NCBI GenBank assembly: GCA_002404055.1
Contig: DHIZ01000088.1
Location: forward strand, 1 to 27,795
Length of the DNA: 27,795 nucleotides
Direction: 5' to 3'
DNA from: Chloroflexi bacterium UBA4733
Lineage (GTDB): Bacteria; Chloroflexota; UBA4733
Shown piece by piece: positions 7,385-15,081 of this stretch (position 1 is the stretch's first letter; each line of letters starts with the position of its first letter). Both the position numbers and the translations under genes were made by a program. Under the pieces are notes generated by a model that saw only the letters and a list, made by a program, of their open reading frames with translations, was not told the DNA's origin and made no database searches.

Positions 7385-8806
7385 ATGCAAACGTTCGACG
7401 CTGTGGTTATTGGCGCCGGCAGCGGCGGACTCACGGCGGCCCGCCGGCTCGCGCTGGCGGGCAAGTACACAGCGTTGATAGAGGCAGACCGTTTGGGCGG
7501 TGATTGCCTGAACTGGGGCTGCGTGCCGACCAAGGCGTTGGTGGCGACGGCGAAACTGCGCCACCAGATCAGTCGCGCCGGCGAGTTCGGCCTGCATACC
7601 GGAGATCCAACGCTGGATTTTCCAGCGGTGATGGCGCGCAAGGCGGCGGTGCAGGCCGAGATCGGCGCGGAGGAGCGGCGCTACTATATCGCTGAGCCCG
7701 CTGTCGAGGTGATCCATGGCACGGCCAGCTTCGTCGACGCCCACACCATCCGCGTCGATCAGGAAGAACTGCGCTTCCGGTGGTGCATCATCGCCACGGG
7801 CTCCCGGCCCCAGCTCCCCGCTATGCCTGGGCTGGCGGAGACGGATTGCCTCACCAACGTCAGCATCTTGCAACTCGATCACCTGCCGGCGTCGCTGGCG
7901 GTCATCGGCGGCGGCCCTATCGGCTGCGAGTTCGCCCAGGTCTTCCGGCGCTTCGGCAGCCATGTGACGCTGCTGCAACGCGGCGAACGGCTGCTGCCGC
8001 GCGAAGAACCGGAAGCAAGTACACTGCTGGCGCAGGTGTTCGAGCGCGAAGGGATTGCCGTCCGGTTGGGCGCTGGCGTACAATCAGCCGAACGTCGCGG
8101 TGATCTGCACGTCCTCCACGCGGCCGTGCGAGGGCAAGACGTCACGGTCGAAGCAGAGGCCGTGCTGGTGGCCGCCGGTCGGTTGCCCAACGTCGAGACG
8201 CTCAATCTAGAAGCGGCCAGTATCCGCACCAACGAGCACGGGATTGACGTGGATGCCCACATGCGCACCACGGCGCCCGACATCTGGGCCATCGGCGATG
8301 TGGCCGGCGGCTACAAGTTCACGCACGTGGCGAGCGACCAGGGTTGGATCGCGGCCGGCAGGGCGCTTGGCAAACGCGGCAGCTTCCGTTCGCGCGCCGT
8401 GCCCTGGTGTACCTTCACTGACCCAGAAGTGGCACGGGTTGGCCTGACGGAAGCGCAGGCGCGACGACGCTACGGGGACAAGGTCCGTGTGCTCCTGTGG
8501 CCGTTCCGTCACGTGGACCGGGCCCTCACGCTGGGCGAAGACGAAGGCTTTATCAAGATCGTGACGGCGCCAGGTTGGATGCGCGGCCTGGCCGGGGGCG
8601 AAGTGGTCGGCGCGCAGATCGTGGGACCGGTGGCGGGGGAGTTGATCAGCGAGCTCACCCTCCTCATGGCCAACCATTTGCCGTTAGGCCTGCTGGCCCG
8701 CGCCATTCACGTCTACCCAACCTTGAGTCTGGGGGTACGGCAAGCCGCCGCCCAGGTGTGGGAGGCCGCGCCGGCTCAGCGCACTTCAAAAACGGGAACA
8801 CTCTAA
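7385..8806 (+). CDS. FAD/NAD(P)-dependent disulfide oxidoreductase, mercuric reductase/lipoamide dehydrogenase-like
   Basis: A 473-aa class I pyridine-nucleotide disulfide oxidoreductase, cytosolic. The FAD-binding GAGSGGL motif is at residues 10-16 and the redox-active pair Cys41/Cys46 is in GGDCLNWGCVPTKAL. NAD(P)-binding is at AVIGGGPIGCEFAQVF, the second FAD motif at IWAIGDVAG, and a C-terminal dimerisation domain follows. The interface segment reads HVYPTLS, with Tyr where lipoamide dehydrogenases have the catalytic His of HxHPT. There is no N-terminal HMA domain and no C-terminal Cys pair, so a true mercuric reductase role is unlikely and the substrate is unknown. The start at 7385 follows GGAAGGGAG. 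It is 48 bp ahead of the Crp/Fnr gene and probably cotranscribed from the palindromic promoter at 7290. Confidence 0.9.
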   Translation: MQTFDAVVIGAGSGGLTAARRLALAGKYTALIEADRLGGDCLNWGCVPTKALVATAKLRHQISRAGEFGLHTGDPTLDFPAVMARKAAVQAEIGAEERRYYIAEPAVEVIHGTASFVDAHTIRVDQEELRFRWCIIATGSRPQLPAMPGLAETDCLTNVSILQLDHLPASLAVIGGGPIGCEFAQVFRRFGSHVTLLQRGERLLPREEPEASTLLAQVFEREGIAVRLGAGVQSAERRGDLHVLHAAVRGQDVTVEAEAVLVAAGRLPNVETLNLEAASIRTNEHGIDVDAHMRTTAPDIWAIGDVAGGYKFTHVASDQGWIAAGRALGKRGSFRSRAVPWCTFTDPEVARVGLTEAQARRRYGDKVRVLLWPFRHVDRALTLGEDEGFIKIVTAPGWMRGLAGGEVVGAQIVGPVAGELISELTLLMANHLPLGLLARAIHVYPTLSLGVRQAAAQVWEAAPAQRTSKTGTL

Positions 8807-8854
8807 CGTAATGCGAGGGGGCTTGTTTCCGGGCCGCTCGAGACGAGGAGCCTG

Positions 8855-9598
8855 ATGCTACACCGGTTGCTTCCCGGAGGAAGGACGCCTCCGAGACTCG
8901 CATCCCCGCAACCTGTCGGCGTCGAGGCAAAGCGGACGCAGAAGCTGGAATTTCTGCGGGCGATGGACATCTTCCGCGACCTGGCGCCGGAGGAAGTGGC
9001 AGCGGTGGAGCGCTCAACGCGTATGATCACGATGCCGAAGGGGCGCGTGTTGTATCATCAGGGCGACACCGCCCAGGGCCTCTTTCTCCTCAAGCAAGGC
9101 AAAGTCCGGCTTTCCCAGTACAGTGCGAGCGGCAAGAAACTGGACCTGGCCATCCTTGATCCCGGCGCCTTCTTCGGCGAGATGCCGATGCTTGGGGTAC
9201 GCATGCGCCACGCCTCGGCGGAAGCGGTCGAGGACTGCCTGGTCTGTGTGATGAGCGAAGCCGACATCGAGCGGCTTGTCCTGGCCAGACCCCAGGTGGC
9301 GTTGCGCATGCTGGAAATCCTGGGACGTCGCCTGGCGGAAGCTGAGGACCGCTTGCAGCACCTGGCGTACCGCATCGTGCCTGCTCGGCTCGCTTCCGTG
9401 CTCCTGCAGCTCACTCCCGCGCCTGACCAGCTCATCGAAGGGGTCAGCCACCAGGAGCTTGGCGACATGGTGGGAGCCTATCGCGAAACCGTCACCAAAG
9501 TGCTCGACGAGTTCCAGGTGGCCGGCTACGTCGAGCTCGGCAGACGCCGGATCCGCCTGCTCGACCGCGACGGCCTCACGAAGGCCCTCGATGAGTAG
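8855..9598 (+). CDS. Crp/Fnr-family transcriptional regulator
   Basis: A 247-aa DNA-binding regulator. An N-terminal cyclic-nucleotide-binding-type beta-barrel (about 28-145: KGRVLYHQGDTAQGLFLLKQGKVRL, GAFFGEMPMLG) is joined by a long dimerisation helix to a Crp-type winged helix (about 165-240). The recognition helix is in SHQELGDMVGAYRETVTKVL, where RETV matches Crp. There is no N-terminal cluster of four Cys, so it is not an Fe-S FNR; DCLVC in the barrel is the only close Cys pair and could be redox-sensitive. The start at 8855 has GAGGAG just upstream. Two GTAA-N6-TTAC palindromes, one ahead of its own operon and one ahead of the next, are its likely binding sites. The effector is unknown. 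Confidence 0.9.
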   Translation: MLHRLLPGGRTPPRLASPQPVGVEAKRTQKLEFLRAMDIFRDLAPEEVAAVERSTRMITMPKGRVLYHQGDTAQGLFLLKQGKVRLSQYSASGKKLDLAILDPGAFFGEMPMLGVRMRHASAEAVEDCLVCVMSEADIERLVLARPQVALRMLEILGRRLAEAEDRLQHLAYRIVPARLASVLLQLTPAPDQLIEGVSHQELGDMVGAYRETVTKVLDEFQVAGYVELGRRRIRLLDRDGLTKALDE

Positions 9599-9629
9599 CA
9601 CACCAGTTCCCGCTCAGTTCCAGCACAAT

Positions 9630-9671
9630 GTAACCTGGCTTACAGACTGAGAAGGCGATGATCCGTACTAT
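9630..9671 (+). promoter_or_regulatory. Crp/Fnr-type promoter of the radical SAM operon
   Basis: TGTAA-N6-TTACA (9629-9644; core GTAACCTGGCTTAC 9630-9643) is a perfect palindrome with the half-site spacing of Crp sites (TGTGA-N6-TCACA) and of NtcA (GTA-N8-TAC). TACTAT (9666-9671) follows after 22 nt, which puts the palindrome centre at -41.5 for a start near 9678. It lies 31 bp after the Crp/Fnr gene and 124 bp before the radical SAM start codon. Confidence 0.7.
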
Positions 9672-9766
9672 CGGAGCCATTGTAGCAAGGGCATGGGGAG
9701 CAGAATGCGGAAGAGGCGTCGCAGGACCCGCCCGTGCCCCGACACCGCCAGCAAGAGGAGCAGTCT

Positions 9767-11314
9767 GTGGTTCTTGACCTGACGCCGGCCCTCCCGGCGC
9801 TGACGACACCTACGAAGCAGGACCGGCCGGAGGTCTTCTACGAGTTGACGCGCAGCATGTGCCCTGAATGCCGGACGATCATCGACGCCCAGATTCTGCT
9901 GCGCGACAACAAGGTCTACATGCGCAAGCGTTGCAAGGAGCACGGCGTCTTCGAGGCGCTGGTCTATGGCGACGCCCAAATGTACACCTCGTCACTCAAG
10001 TTCAACAAGCCGGGCACTATTCCACTCACGTTCTCGACGGAGGTGCGTGACGGCTGTCCCCACGACTGTGGCCTGTGCCCCGACCACATGCAGCATGCTT
10101 GTCTGGGCATCATTGAGGTCAACACTGCCTGCAACATGGCCTGTCCCGTCTGCTTCGCCAACGCCGGCCCCGGCTACAACCTGACGCTGGAAGAGGTGGA
10201 ATCCATCCTCGACGGCTTCGTGGAAACGGAGGGCAATCCGGAAGTCGTCCAATTCAGCGGCGGCGAGCCCTCGATCCACCCGCAGATCACCCAGATGCTG
10301 CGCGCCGCCCTTGATCGCGGCATCAGCTATGTCATGCTCAACACCAACGGCAAACGCATCGCCCACGACGACGCCTTTCTGGCCGAGCTTGCCGAGATCC
10401 GGCCGGCCATCTACATGCAGTTCGACGGCTTCACAGAAGAGACCAACCGGCAGATCCGGGCCGAAGACAACCTGATTGCGGAGAAACTGCTGGCCTTGGA
10501 CCGCCTGGCAGCGGCGAACCTCAACGTCGTGCTGGTTCCCGCCATCGATGCCAACATCAACCTCCACGAGATCGGCGAGATCGTCAAGTTCGGTATTGGG
10601 CACCCGGCCGTGCGAGGTATCAACTTCCAGCCAGTGTTTCACTCCGGTCGCCACCTCGAGTTCGACCCGCTGCAGCGCACAACGATCCCTGATCTGCTTA
10701 AGGCCATCGAGGCACAGACCGCCGGCATGTTCACCGTCTCCGACTTCGTGCCGGTGCCCTGCTGCTTCCCGACCTGCAACTCCGTCACCTACGCCTATAT
10801 CGACGATGCCGGCGTTCCCGTCCCCCTGCCGCGCATCCTGAATGTGGACGACTACCTGGACTACATCACGAACCTTGCAGTGCCGGACCTGGGCAGCGAG
10901 GTGAAGTCGGCCCTGGAGCTGCTCTGGTCGGCCTCCGCTGTGCCCGGCACGGACAAGACGGCGCAGCAGTACCAGTTCGCCTGCGCCACCTGCGATCTAC
11001 CCGGCGTGGCCGGATTAGGAGACCTGGCGAAGCGGGTCTTCATGATCATGCTGACCGATTTCATGGACCCCTGGACCTTCAACGTCAAGAACGTGATGAA
11101 GTGCTGCAAGGAGATTCTGTTGCCCGATGGCCGCCAGATCCCCTTCTGCGCCTACAACAACGTTGGCTACCGGGAAGAGGTGACGGCGCAACTGCGTCAG
11201 CGCAAGGTGGGGCAGCGCATCGAGCGCCTGAACGGCCGCGCAGGTCCCAATGGTTCGCGCAGCGCCAACGGCGGTTCCGGCCTGAGCCGGTCGTTGCCCG
11301 TTGTGCAAGGGTAG
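9767..11314 (+). CDS. Radical SAM protein of the Tes/MJ0619 family (tetraether-synthase-like)
   Basis: A 515-aa radical SAM enzyme. An N-terminal rubredoxin-like ribbon (CPEC 32-35, CKEH 56-59) is followed by an auxiliary Cys cluster CPHDCGLCPDHMQHAC (97-112). The AdoMet 4Fe-4S motif is CNMACPVC (122-129), then QFSGGEP (162-168). Further Cys lie in the C-terminal half (CCFPTC, CATC, MKCC, PFC), enough for additional clusters. The string YMQFDG...VPAIDANINLHEIGEIVKF...RGINFQPVFHSGR matches my memory of archaeal Tes/MJ0619, which join lipid tails (tetraether synthase) or methylate a pterin precursor. The start at GTG 9767 is chosen for AAGAGGAG upstream; GTG 9734 is an alternative. It overlaps nothing upstream and is followed 4 nt later by a methyltransferase. 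The bacterial substrate is unknown. Confidence 0.88.
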   Translation: MVLDLTPALPALTTPTKQDRPEVFYELTRSMCPECRTIIDAQILLRDNKVYMRKRCKEHGVFEALVYGDAQMYTSSLKFNKPGTIPLTFSTEVRDGCPHDCGLCPDHMQHACLGIIEVNTACNMACPVCFANAGPGYNLTLEEVESILDGFVETEGNPEVVQFSGGEPSIHPQITQMLRAALDRGISYVMLNTNGKRIAHDDAFLAELAEIRPAIYMQFDGFTEETNRQIRAEDNLIAEKLLALDRLAAANLNVVLVPAIDANINLHEIGEIVKFGIGHPAVRGINFQPVFHSGRHLEFDPLQRTTIPDLLKAIEAQTAGMFTVSDFVPVPCCFPTCNSVTYAYIDDAGVPVPLPRILNVDDYLDYITNLAVPDLGSEVKSALELLWSASAVPGTDKTAQQYQFACATCDLPGVAGLGDLAKRVFMIMLTDFMDPWTFNVKNVMKCCKEILLPDGRQIPFCAYNNVGYREEVTAQLRQRKVGQRIERLNGRAGPNGSRSANGGSGLSRSLPVVQG

Positions 11315-11318
11315 CGTG

Positions 11319-12140
11319 ATGGCCGCATCTCTTGCTGCCGACGCGCCGATCAAGAGCTGCTGCGCCGACCTCTATGCCCAGGATTGGGTGCGGCTGCTGC
11401 TGGGTGATTCCTTTCACCCGGGCGGTCCAGCACTCACACGTCGGCTCGGTACGCTGCTGGGACTTGGACCGCACGATCACGTGCTTGATGTCGCCGCCGG
11501 CCCCGGTGTCAGCGCCCTGGAAATCGCCCGCACCTTCGGCTGCCGCGTCAGCGGCGTTGACTTCAGCGCGGAGCAGGTAACGCGCGCCAACGCCGCCGCG
11601 GCGGCCGAAGGTCTGGCGGACCGGGTGCAGTTCCAGCAGGGGGACGCAGAACAGTTGCCTTTTGACGATGGTCGATTCGATGCGCTCGTCTGTGAATGCG
11701 CCTTCTGCACATTCCCGGACAAGCCAACGGCCGCAAGCGAGCTATTCCGCATGCTTCGTCCGGGAGGGCGGCTCGGCCTTTCGGATATCGCGCTGGACCC
11801 GGCGCGGTTACCGGCGTCCTTGCAGGGCGTTCTGGGAGTCGTCGCTTGCATCGCCGATGCGCGCCCGGTCGAGGAGCACGTCGAGTTGCTGGCGGCGGCT
11901 GGATTCGGTGAGTTCCAAGTGGAGGACCACGCCCCGGCCCTGAGGGAGCTGGTCAAGCAGGTCGACGTGCGCCTGCTGGCCGTGAAGGTAGCTGTGGCGT
12001 TGGGCAAGCACCCAGGGGGTACCCGTATTGGCGCGGTAGATCTGACGAAGGCGAAGCCTCTGCTGGCGGAGGTGCGGGCCCAGATTGCCAGCGGCAATGC
12101 GACGTATGTGGCGATTACTGCCGCTAAACCAGTGTCCTAA
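11319..12140 (+). CDS. SAM-dependent methyltransferase, ArsM-like
   Basis: A 273-aa class I methyltransferase. AdoMet-binding motif I is VLDVAAGPGVSALEIA (about 53-68), the acidic residue of motif II is in SGVDFSAEQV, and motif III is around RVQFQQGDAEQLPFDDGRFD. Features shared with arsenite methyltransferases are an N-terminal Cys pair (KSCCADLY, residues 14-15), the cysteine-rich VCECAFCTFPDKPTA where ArsM has a conserved Cys before the PDK, and VVACIAD further on. Arsenite as substrate is possible but unproven; the Cys could instead bind another soft metal. The ATG at 11319 lies 4 nt after the radical SAM stop with AAGGG upstream, so the two are almost certainly cotranscribed and may act in one pathway. 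Confidence 0.85.
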   Translation: MAASLAADAPIKSCCADLYAQDWVRLLLGDSFHPGGPALTRRLGTLLGLGPHDHVLDVAAGPGVSALEIARTFGCRVSGVDFSAEQVTRANAAAAAEGLADRVQFQQGDAEQLPFDDGRFDALVCECAFCTFPDKPTAASELFRMLRPGGRLGLSDIALDPARLPASLQGVLGVVACIADARPVEEHVELLAAAGFGEFQVEDHAPALRELVKQVDVRLLAVKVAVALGKHPGGTRIGAVDLTKAKPLLAEVRAQIASGNATYVAITAAKPVS

Positions 12141-12240
12141 CCGCTCCACGGCCGGGTTGGCGTGCCGGTGTCCAGGGAGGCGAACGCTGTTCCACAGAAG
12201 ACACCGCACGGGACGTCCCTAGCAACGGAAGGGGCCATGC

Positions 12241-12612
12241 ATGAACAGCGCATTGGTGATGGTTCTCCTCCTGACCCTGTTGCTCCTGCTCGTCACTGCC
12301 CTCGCTATGGCAGGCGGCGCCTTGCTCGCCGGCCAACGTGTTGCCCGCGTTCTGGGTGAGCAGGTGGTCACGATGAACCACGAAGAAGGCTTCAAGGCTA
12401 ATCTGACCACAGCGGTGCTGGTTGGCATTGGCGCCAATCTTGGCCTTCCCATGTCCACGACGCACGTCTCCACGGGGGCGATTGTCGGCGCCGCCGGTCT
12501 CAACCGGTCGCGCCTCAATAGCCGGACGCTGCGTGACTTCGCCATCGCCTGGACACTCACGCCGTTGACGGCCGGGCTGATCGCGGCCGCCCTGTTTCTG
12601 CTCCTGCGCTAA
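12241..12612 (+). CDS. C-terminal half of a PiT-family phosphate permease, stand-alone
   Basis: A 123-aa membrane protein with about three hydrophobic helices. GANLGLPMSTTHVSTGAIVG (the conserved STTH...G motif of the second PiT repeat), preceded by AGGALLAGQRVARVLGEQV and EGFKANLTTAVLVG, matches the last third of inorganic phosphate transporters (PF01384 type), which are normally 320-500 aa. The earlier helices and the GANDxxN signature are absent, and the 100 bp upstream do not encode them. The frame is intact and has its own ribosome site (GGAAGGGG about 7 nt before ATG), so it may be a working fragment, a partner of another subunit, or a remnant of deletion. It lies in line with the radical SAM and ArsM-like genes; phosphate/arsenate traffic would fit but is inference. 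Confidence 0.75.
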   Translation: MNSALVMVLLLTLLLLLVTALAMAGGALLAGQRVARVLGEQVVTMNHEEGFKANLTTAVLVGIGANLGLPMSTTHVSTGAIVGAAGLNRSRLNSRTLRDFAIAWTLTPLTAGLIAAALFLLLR

Positions 12613-12720
12613 AGGGAGGCCAGTCGTCAGCTCATCGAGCGCCCTCTGCGGACGCATCGCTGACTACACCTGGCAAGAATTGGCCATCGCTCGACGCCTG
12701 CGGCGAAACTGGTCCACGCC

Positions 12721-13452
12721 ATGCTGTGGTCGAGCGTCGTCTACGGCGTCGTTGCCCTCTGCGATGCCACCCTCACCGTCTACGGTCCCCCGGTGGTCAG
12801 CGCGCTCGTGGCGGTCGAGCTGGCCACAATTGCCTGGCAGGAACGGCGGCGACAGCGCGGGCAAGCACGACTCGTCGAGCTCGCCGCGCTGGTGGAAGCG
12901 AAAGACGCCTACACTGGCCAACACCTCTCCGATGTCGCACAACGCACCGCCCTGGTCGCTGCGGAACTGGACCTATCGGCGAGGCTGATCGAAGATGTCA
13001 GCGGGGGAGCGCTGCTCCACGATCTGGGCAAGCTCGCCGTATCGTCTCAGGTTTTGACAAAGCCTGGAACGCTGGAACCACAGGAGTGGGAGGAGGTGCG
13101 CGCGCACACGACAGTCGGGCAGGCCCTGCTCCGTAGCCTCCCCGACCTCACCACGGCCGCCGCGATTGCCGGTCACCATCACGAACGCTGGGACGGGCGA
13201 GGCTATCCCGACGGGCTGGCGGGGCCGCAGATCCCCCTGGCAGCCCGTATTGTGTGTGTTGTGGATGCGTTTGACGCTATGACGACCGATCGCCCCTACC
13301 ACCGGGCAATTCCCCAGGACCGCGCCTTCGCTGAGCTGGAGCGGGAGAGCGGACGCCAGTTCGACATGGACGTTGTAGGAGCGTTTGGTCGAGCCATGCT
13401 GGTCCCGGCACGCTTGCCACGATGGCAATGTTTCGCCCCGCTGGAGGAATGA
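12721..13452 (+). CDS. HD-GYP domain phosphodiesterase, membrane-anchored
   Basis: A 243-aa protein. The first 40 residues contain a hydrophobic segment (VVYGVVALCDATLTVYGPPVVSALVAVELATIAW in two stretches), probably a membrane anchor. The HD-GYP domain spans about 55-240: YTGQHLSDVA supplies the first His, LLHDLGK the HD pair, and GHHHERWDGRGYPDGL the remaining His and the GYP signature. These enzymes hydrolyse cyclic di-GMP or related cyclic dinucleotides. No receiver, GAF or PAS domain is attached, so it is a short output-only form. The ATG at 12721 lacks a clear ribosome site; the reading frame is open from 12664, so the N-terminus is uncertain. It follows the PiT-like gene by 108 bp on the same strand. 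Confidence 0.85.
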   Translation: MLWSSVVYGVVALCDATLTVYGPPVVSALVAVELATIAWQERRRQRGQARLVELAALVEAKDAYTGQHLSDVAQRTALVAAELDLSARLIEDVSGGALLHDLGKLAVSSQVLTKPGTLEPQEWEEVRAHTTVGQALLRSLPDLTTAAAIAGHHHERWDGRGYPDGLAGPQIPLAARIVCVVDAFDAMTTDRPYHRAIPQDRAFAELERESGRQFDMDVVGAFGRAMLVPARLPRWQCFAPLEE

Positions 13453-13571
13453 GCAGCGCCTGCCGCTTCGCTGATCTCATCACCTTGCCCCCGATCGTGC
13501 TTCAGCTCCCATACTTCAACAGGGCCGCAACAGCGGGCCCACTGCGTGGGCGCCCCCGGCCAAGCGACGAG

Positions 13572-13641
13572 GGCGACTGCGGTCGCGTTCGTCCTCCGGC
13601 ACGGCAGTGCTCCCGCGTCTTGGCGGCAGACCGCAGTCGCC
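13572..13641. repeat. 13-bp perfect inverted repeat between convergent genes
   Basis: GGCGACTGCGGTC (13572-13584) and its exact complement GACCGCAGTCGCC (13629-13641) are separated by 44 nt. They lie between the stop codons of the HD-GYP and MFS genes, which converge. There is no T-run, so a bidirectional terminator is possible but not typical; a remnant of a mobile or palindromic element is the alternative. Confidence 0.5.
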
Positions 13642-13672
13642 GCCCTACGTCGCTAACTTCAACGTATTGGCT

Positions 13673-14947
13673 CTAGCTCAATGACTGCGTCTTTGCCGCG
13701 CCTCGCGTGCCAGGAAGCAGCAGGCCAAGCGCCCCGGCGAGCATGAGCAGTGCGCCGCCACCGAGGTAGACCGCGACGATGCCGAGGCGATCGACGAGCA
13801 GTCCGGCCAGACCAATGCTGGCAATCTCCCCCGTGGCCCACACAACGTCCAGCGTGGCGAAGACACGGCCGCGCAGGTGGTTTGGAATGCGCCGTTGCAC
13901 CACGGTGCTGTAGGTGACTGCCCCCGTGGAGGTGCCGAGGCCATACGTAAAGAGCAGGAACAGGGCGATGGGAAAGGGCGTCAAGAGTGCCAGCAGGATG
14001 TCGCCGAGGCCGCGCCAGACGTAGGGCCAGAAGACCAGGCGTGGGTCGGCGCCGAAGCGGCGCGGCAAGAGGAAGGGACCGACCAGCGCGCCGGCCCCGA
14101 TCGCCAGCAGCAACCAGGAGAAGCCCGCAGGAGGCAGGTGTAAGTGGCGGCTAGCCAGCACCACCAATAGCGCCGAGGTCCCGCCCGTGGCGAGCGCGGC
14201 GAGACCCTGGATGAGCAACAATGGCCCCACGAACGCATCCTGAACTGCATAGGCCAGGCCTGCTCGCGCTTCCTGCCAGAAGCTGGCGGCTGGCTTTTGA
14301 CCTTCCACCGGTTCCACACGACCTTGCTTTGGTAGGCGGACGAGCAGCAGCGCGGAAAAGGCGAAAGAAGCAGCATTGAGGAGGAAGGCCGGCCTCGTGC
14401 CCCAGGCGAGCAAGAGGCCACCGGCGAGGGCTGCTGCCATGATTTGCGTACCTTGCTCCGTGGACCAGCCGACGGAGTTCGCCGCCAACAAGTCATCTTC
14501 CTCCACCAACGACGGCAAGAGTGACTGCAGCGCCGGGCGGAACGGCACACCAACGGCAGTCAGACCAACGGCCAGTCCGAAGGCGAGCGGTGTACTCGTT
14601 GTGAAGGCGAGCGCGGCGGCCAGCAAAGCGCGCGCGAGGTCGATGATGATCATCAACTGGCGACGGTCCTGTTGATCAACGAGCACGCCAGCCAACGGCC
14701 CGAGGACCAGCCCTGCAGCAATCTGGGCCAGAGACAGCGCAGCCAGGACCGCGCCGGACCCGGTGAGATGGAAGAGCAGCACGACTAGCGCGACATAGTG
14801 CAGGGTGTCGCCGAAGTTCGAGCCGACCTGGCCGAGCCAGAGCGGACGGTACGCCCTGTTGCGTAGAATGCGGGCGTAGGGTGCGAAGGCGCGCTCAGTC
14901 GATGCGGTCACGGTTGATCCGGGAGGTTCGTCGACGGTCGGGCACAT
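13673..14947 (-). CDS. MFS transporter (drug/metal exporter-like), 12 TM
   Basis: A 424-aa inner-membrane major facilitator protein with about twelve hydrophobic helices. The N-terminal part, FRPLWLGQ-type RNRAYRPLWLGQVGSNFGD, then AGLVLGPLAGVLVDQQDRRQLM (the MFS signature loop between helices 2 and 3) and RRIPNHLRGRVFATL in the second half place it in the DHA3-like exporter group. The substrate is not readable. The start at ATG 14947 is chosen because it removes an unlikely basic leader; no ribosome site is obvious, and GTG 14911 is an alternative. It diverges from the ArsR-type regulator gene, and the shared 134-bp region carries the GTATCAC repeats, so this exporter is a likely target of that repressor and may help export a toxic metal or its organic form. 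Confidence 0.88.
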   Translation of the reverse strand: MCPTVDEPPGSTVTASTERAFAPYARILRNRAYRPLWLGQVGSNFGDTLHYVALVVLLFHLTGSGAVLAALSLAQIAAGLVLGPLAGVLVDQQDRRQLMIIIDLARALLAAALAFTTSTPLAFGLAVGLTAVGVPFRPALQSLLPSLVEEDDLLAANSVGWSTEQGTQIMAAALAGGLLLAWGTRPAFLLNAASFAFSALLLVRLPKQGRVEPVEGQKPAASFWQEARAGLAYAVQDAFVGPLLLIQGLAALATGGTSALLVVLASRHLHLPPAGFSWLLLAIGAGALVGPFLLPRRFGADPRLVFWPYVWRGLGDILLALLTPFPIALFLLFTYGLGTSTGAVTYSTVVQRRIPNHLRGRVFATLDVVWATGEIASIGLAGLLVDRLGIVAVYLGGGALLMLAGALGLLLPGTRGAAKTQSLS

Positions 14948-15003
14948 GCGCAGCGTACACCCGCGTGCGGCAAGGCACTGCGAAGGATCGGGCAGTTCGC
15001 CAG

Positions 15004-15043
15004 TTGGGCCACAGCACCTGCTACTATATGTATCACGTATCAC
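15004..15043 (+). promoter_or_regulatory. Promoter/operator between the MFS and arsR genes
   Basis: TTGGGC (15004-15009), 17 nt and TATGTA (15027-15032) are a possible -35/-10 for the regulator gene. Overlapping the -10 are two abutting copies of GTATCAC (15030-15036 and 15037-15043). The related core ATATCA appears in the inverted repeat ahead of merA (15547-15566), suggesting that one ArsR-type repressor controls both. The exact operator is uncertain. Confidence 0.45.
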
Positions 15044-15081
15044 GATTCGACGATGTAAATACCGAGGAGTATCCCACCTTT

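Noticed and set aside
7061..8083. 340-codon minus-strand frame opposite the oxidoreductase
   Set aside because: Shadow of the plus-strand flavoprotein gene, which has all family motifs.
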